Assembly: GCA_004172935.1 (NCBI GenBank)
Contig: SDZD01000008.1
Coordinates: forward strand, 1-64,000
DNA length: 64,000 bases
Reading direction: 5' to 3'
Origin: a bacterium
GTDB taxonomy: Bacteria > Armatimonadota > Abditibacteriia > Abditibacteriales > Abditibacteriaceae
A program made the position numbers and the translations under genes. The notes beneath the pieces are model-generated. The model worked only from the letters and a program-made list of their open reading frames with translations. It was not told where the DNA came from and ran no database searches. Positions 61,370 through 64,000 of the stretch are shown piece after piece (positions within the stretch are counted from its first letter, which is position 1; each line of letters opens with the position of its first letter).

Positions 61370-62194
61370 TTATTTCGCGGGTTCGACATTGGTGTTCGCA
61401 AGAGCATCAATGTCCACACCAAGTTTGCGATAAAAATCCTTTGTCAGAACTGCCTTTTGCTGTAATTGTGTACTGACGGCGAGTATGGGGCGGTCTGAAA
61501 CCGAGTGTGTGAACATGTATTTGACGACCTGATTGAAGTCTTCTTCCATTGAGGCGGTTCCGTATTGGCTGATGAAGCCTTTTTTCCACCATTCTTCGGC
61601 TGGGGTCGTGCGGGCAGTGCCATTTTTGACGGCATCAACACCGCCCCCACCATAAGTGAACTCTGGCGAATTGCAAGCCTGCCACGCGGCTTTATCGAAG
61701 AACTTGGAGTAGCGCCACATCAAGATGCTGGAAAATTCGGAGTGGAAAACGCCGCTTATCCACTCGTCGGTGAAGCCTTTTTTCACGCCTCGATTAGCGA
61801 GATAGACGCGCTTGCCGTCGTAGGTGCCAGAAGCGCTGATGCCACGAAAATTGAGCGTATCGACGACAAAAACAGCCTTCAAACTTTGCTCCAATAGCGA
61901 CGGGGGATAGCGTAGCAGAGCGGCATCGACAATTTTCAAGGCGCGTTCACGCTCTTCGCCTTCCAATGGGGTGGCACTCATAGCGAACTGCTTGGCGCGG
62001 GGGAAGATGGCTTCGTCGGCATTCCAGCAAAGCGAGACCTTGCCATAGGGCGCGACACGGCAGCTTGCGGGGTCAATACCCGTTTCTGGATCGGCGTCCT
62101 GAGTGGCATGAAGCTGTGAAGGCAGAAGAATGCCGAAGAGAGCGACTGTGACTGCGGCGATGGGAAGGATGGAAGGAAATAGGCGAATGTGCAT
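61370..62194 (-). CDS. Secreted metallopeptidase-like protein
   Basis: Protein of 274 residues with a signal peptide (LFPSILPIAAVTVALFGILL). The region GVFHSEFSSILMWRY then AAWQACN, and later FISQYGTASMEEDFNQVVKYMF, follow the layout of secreted zinc peptidases in which HEFxH-type residues are followed by an ED-F motif, but here the second His is replaced by Ser. It may be inactive or an unrelated fold. I take the ATG at 62194, since the ORF's extra 42 residues precede the signal peptide. Confidence 0.6.
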   Translation of the reverse strand: MHIRLFPSILPIAAVTVALFGILLPSQLHATQDADPETGIDPASCRVAPYGKVSLCWNADEAIFPRAKQFAMSATPLEGEERERALKIVDAALLRYPPSLLEQSLKAVFVVDTLNFRGISASGTYDGKRVYLANRGVKKGFTDEWISGVFHSEFSSILMWRYSKFFDKAAWQACNSPEFTYGGGGVDAVKNGTARTTPAEEWWKKGFISQYGTASMEEDFNQVVKYMFTHSVSDRPILAVSTQLQQKAVLTKDFYRKLGVDIDALANTNVEPAK

Positions 62195-62301
62195 GGAAAT
62201 CAATCGGAGCCAAGCGAACGATTTAGACACAATCACTATAGGATGTTTTGCGGCGGGGAGCGAGTAAGAAAGCATACAGGTGTAGCGATGCACGGTCGCA
62301 C

Positions 62302-62337
62302 AAAAAAACAGCGCGACCATAAGGTAATGGCCGCGCT
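62302..62337 (-). terminator. Terminator after the sulfatase
   Basis: 11-bp arms AGCGCGACCAT / ATGGCCGCGCT with one mismatch, six-base loop, and on the minus strand a run of seven T after the stem. It lies 19 bp past the sulfatase stop. Confidence 0.88.
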
Positions 62338-62355
62338 ACTTTGAGGAATTGGGGG

Positions 62356-64000
62356 TTAGTCGAGAATGCCTTCCAATTCGATGACTACTGAGTCGATGTT
62401 GCCCGCGAAACGGAAAGGCGTTTCGTAGGAGCCAACGGCGCCATCGGCATCGGAGCCTACATCCAAGCCATCGACGGGTTGCGAGGACAACAGGGCTTTA
62501 GATTGGCCCTGAGCCACAACTTTGTCGTCGATTTTGAGCGACATCAACAGGTCGGCGCCAAGGTGCGCGACGACGGTGTGCGTTCCAGTAATGGGTTCGG
62601 GCGAGATGAGGTTGGTAATGGCGTTCTTTCCGCTACGCACAGCGAAGTTGAGCTTGCCATCGTTATCGACGAACAGGGTGTAGCCCTGCCCTACTCCACC
62701 TTGGGCGACAATGACACCGGCCTGCTTTTGAACATCGAATTTGGCGGTGATGTTGAAGCCGCGTTTGGCAACAGCGGGCGCTTGCTCTCGGTCGAGGCGG
62801 TCGCCTTTTTTCAAGTTGAAGCTTTTGAGATCGTTGAAGGTTTCGGCGGTGAGCTTGACGACTGGCAGGGTTTTGTTCCAATCGAGCAGAGCTTTGGTAA
62901 GGCGCTGGACGGTCTGGGGTTCGGCTGCCGCCAGGTTTTTGTTTTCGCCTTCGTCGTTGGCGAGGTTGTAGAGTTGGGGCTTCGTGCCATCTTCCTGCAT
63001 CAAGAACTTCCAGTTGCCATCGCGCACGGCGAGGTCGGGGAAGGTTTGATCATCGTTGCCCGCACGGTCGGGTGGACGCTTCCAGAACAATGGTTGGGTA
63101 CGGCCCGTTGTTTTCTGGCCCTTGAAGGTGTCGCTCAAATCGGTGCCGTCGCCCTGTGGGGCGGCTTCAACACCCGCCAATTTCAGAATCGAGGGCAGGA
63201 AATCGACAGCCGATACCACGGCTGTTTTGTTCACCGTGCCGCGACGGTTGGCGGGCAGGATGCCCGGCCCCCACACGATAAGAGGTTCTCGAATGCCTCC
63301 CTCGTAAATTTGGCCCTTATTGCCACGGAATGTTCCAGCCAATCCGGCGCCCGGCTCGGGGCCGTTATCGCTGGCGAAGATGACGAGAGTGTTGTCGCGC
63401 AGTTTGGGGTTGTTACGGATGGCGTCGAAGAGCGGAGCCAACTCGACATCCATATTGGTAACGACGCCGCGATACAATTGGCGCTTGGTGCTGTCACCGC
63501 GTAGCGACTTGGGCGGGTCGAAAGGCGAATGGACATCGTCCGGCCACAGGTTTAGGTAGAACGGCTTGCCCGACTTTTCGGCCTCACCAATGAAAGTCAA
63601 GGCACGGTTTACGAAAGCCGAGGTGACCTGTTGACGCGGCACCCAGGTCACTTTGCCTCGGCCTAACTTTTCACTGGCGACGCCTAATCCCATTTTGGTC
63701 AGCGGTTCATCGCCGTCGGTGCTTATCATCGGCAAAATACGGTCGCCGAGTCCTTCGAACTGAGTGAGCGACTCGGCGAAGCCATATTCGGTGGGCAGTG
63801 GGGCTTCGCCGACATCACGCCCGCCGCCCATGTGCCATTTACCGAAGTGCCCAGTCGTGTAGCCCGCATTTGATAGCGAACGAGCGAGGGTGGGCGCTTT
63901 TAAGTCGAGCCACTGCGCCATGCCGCGCCTACGGTTGGCGCCACGATTATCAATGAAGGAGGTGATATTCCAACGCGCGGGGTATTGTCCAGTGGTGTAA
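62356..64000 (-). CDS. Arylsulfatase-like sulfatase with lectin-like tail, 5' partial
   Basis: Sulfatase that would remove sulfate esters from a polysaccharide. The frame stays open to the window end: codons before the ORF's Met read TTGQYPARWNITSFIDNRG, which matches the sulfatase segment just after the catalytic Cys/Ser. The nucleophile itself is therefore beyond the window. Visible: GYTTGHFGKWHMGG (Lys and His contacts), LNLWPDDVHSPFDPP, FASDNGPEPG (metal-binding Asp/Asn), and KGQIYEGGIREPLIVW. The last 150 residues form a laminin-G-like sandwich (VGQGYTLFVDNDGKLNFAV, VVAHLGADLLMSLKIDDKVV). Likely exported, but the signal peptide is out of view. Confidence 0.9.
   Translation of the reverse strand, partial: YTTGQYPARWNITSFIDNRGANRRRGMAQWLDLKAPTLARSLSNAGYTTGHFGKWHMGGGRDVGEAPLPTEYGFAESLTQFEGLGDRILPMISTDGDEPLTKMGLGVASEKLGRGKVTWVPRQQVTSAFVNRALTFIGEAEKSGKPFYLNLWPDDVHSPFDPPKSLRGDSTKRQLYRGVVTNMDVELAPLFDAIRNNPKLRDNTLVIFASDNGPEPGAGLAGTFRGNKGQIYEGGIREPLIVWGPGILPANRRGTVNKTAVVSAVDFLPSILKLAGVEAAPQGDGTDLSDTFKGQKTTGRTQPLFWKRPPDRAGNDDQTFPDLAVRDGNWKFLMQEDGTKPQLYNLANDEGENKNLAAAEPQTVQRLTKALLDWNKTLPVVKLTAETFNDLKSFNLKKGDRLDREQAPAVAKRGFNITAKFDVQKQAGVIVAQGGVGQGYTLFVDNDGKLNFAVRSGKNAITNLISPEPITGTHTVVAHLGADLLMSLKIDDKVVAQGQSKALLSSQPVDGLDVGSDADGAVGSYETPFRFAGNIDSVVIELEGILD

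Overview
The window is a dense chromosomal stretch from a diderm, LPS-making, saprophyte-like bacterium. It has no rRNA, tRNA, CRISPR array or prophage that I could see. Diderm architecture is shown by a LptA-like protein, LptB and a LptF/G-type permease in one cluster, by lipoproteins and by many Sec signal peptides. The mix is not proteobacterial: DUF3084 next to a YqgF-like gene, PhoPQ-activated (PqaA-like) hydrolases, large ABC-2 permeases, GH29 and GH95-like glycosidases, a CruF-type carotenoid gene. It would fit Armatimonadota/Abditibacteriota best. That placement is an inference from gene content, not from a marker-gene comparison.

Layout. 1-6341: an AddB-like nuclease (cut by the window edge) and an AddA-like helicase. 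6342-10162: a repeat-rich gap, a FkbM methyltransferase and a GH95-like glycosidase that carries a GAF domain inside its catalytic region. 10251-13596: a secreted NucA-type nuclease facing a NuiA-type nuclease inhibitor, a hypothetical protein, a secreted YHS-like protein and a DUF3431 protein. 13707-18352: GAF histidine kinase, galactokinase, RecQ. 18490-24263: dehydrogenase, TetR regulator with a clear operator, S9 peptidase, GH29 fucosidase, small P-loop protein. 24346-29211: secreted agarase-like glycosidase and TypA. 29540-38185: two tandem PqaA-like hydrolases and three paralogous ABC-2 permeases without ATPases. 39039-44497: LPS export genes, DUF3084, YqgF-like. 44544-46246: sorbosone-dehydrogenase-like protein with its cytochrome c. 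46492-51638: surface polysaccharide cluster (WecA/CapD fusion, glycosyltransferase, Gmd, Fcl). 51677-53367: CruF-like and lycopene-elongase-like prenyltransferase, pointing to C50-type carotenoids. 53384-56121: PyrH, RimI, TsaB and a small membrane protein. 56355-64000: secreted proteins, sugar nucleotidyltransferase, MBL hydrolase, LivG-like ATPase and a sulfatase cut by the window end.

Together the genes describe a cell that builds a fucose-containing envelope polysaccharide (Gmd and Fcl make GDP-L-fucose) while also carrying enzymes to release fucose and other sugars (GH29, GH95-like, agarase-like, sulfatase). Intergenic regions hold at least four families of short dispersed repeats. The observations I would follow first are the GAF-in-GH95 architecture and the convergent nuclease/inhibitor pair.
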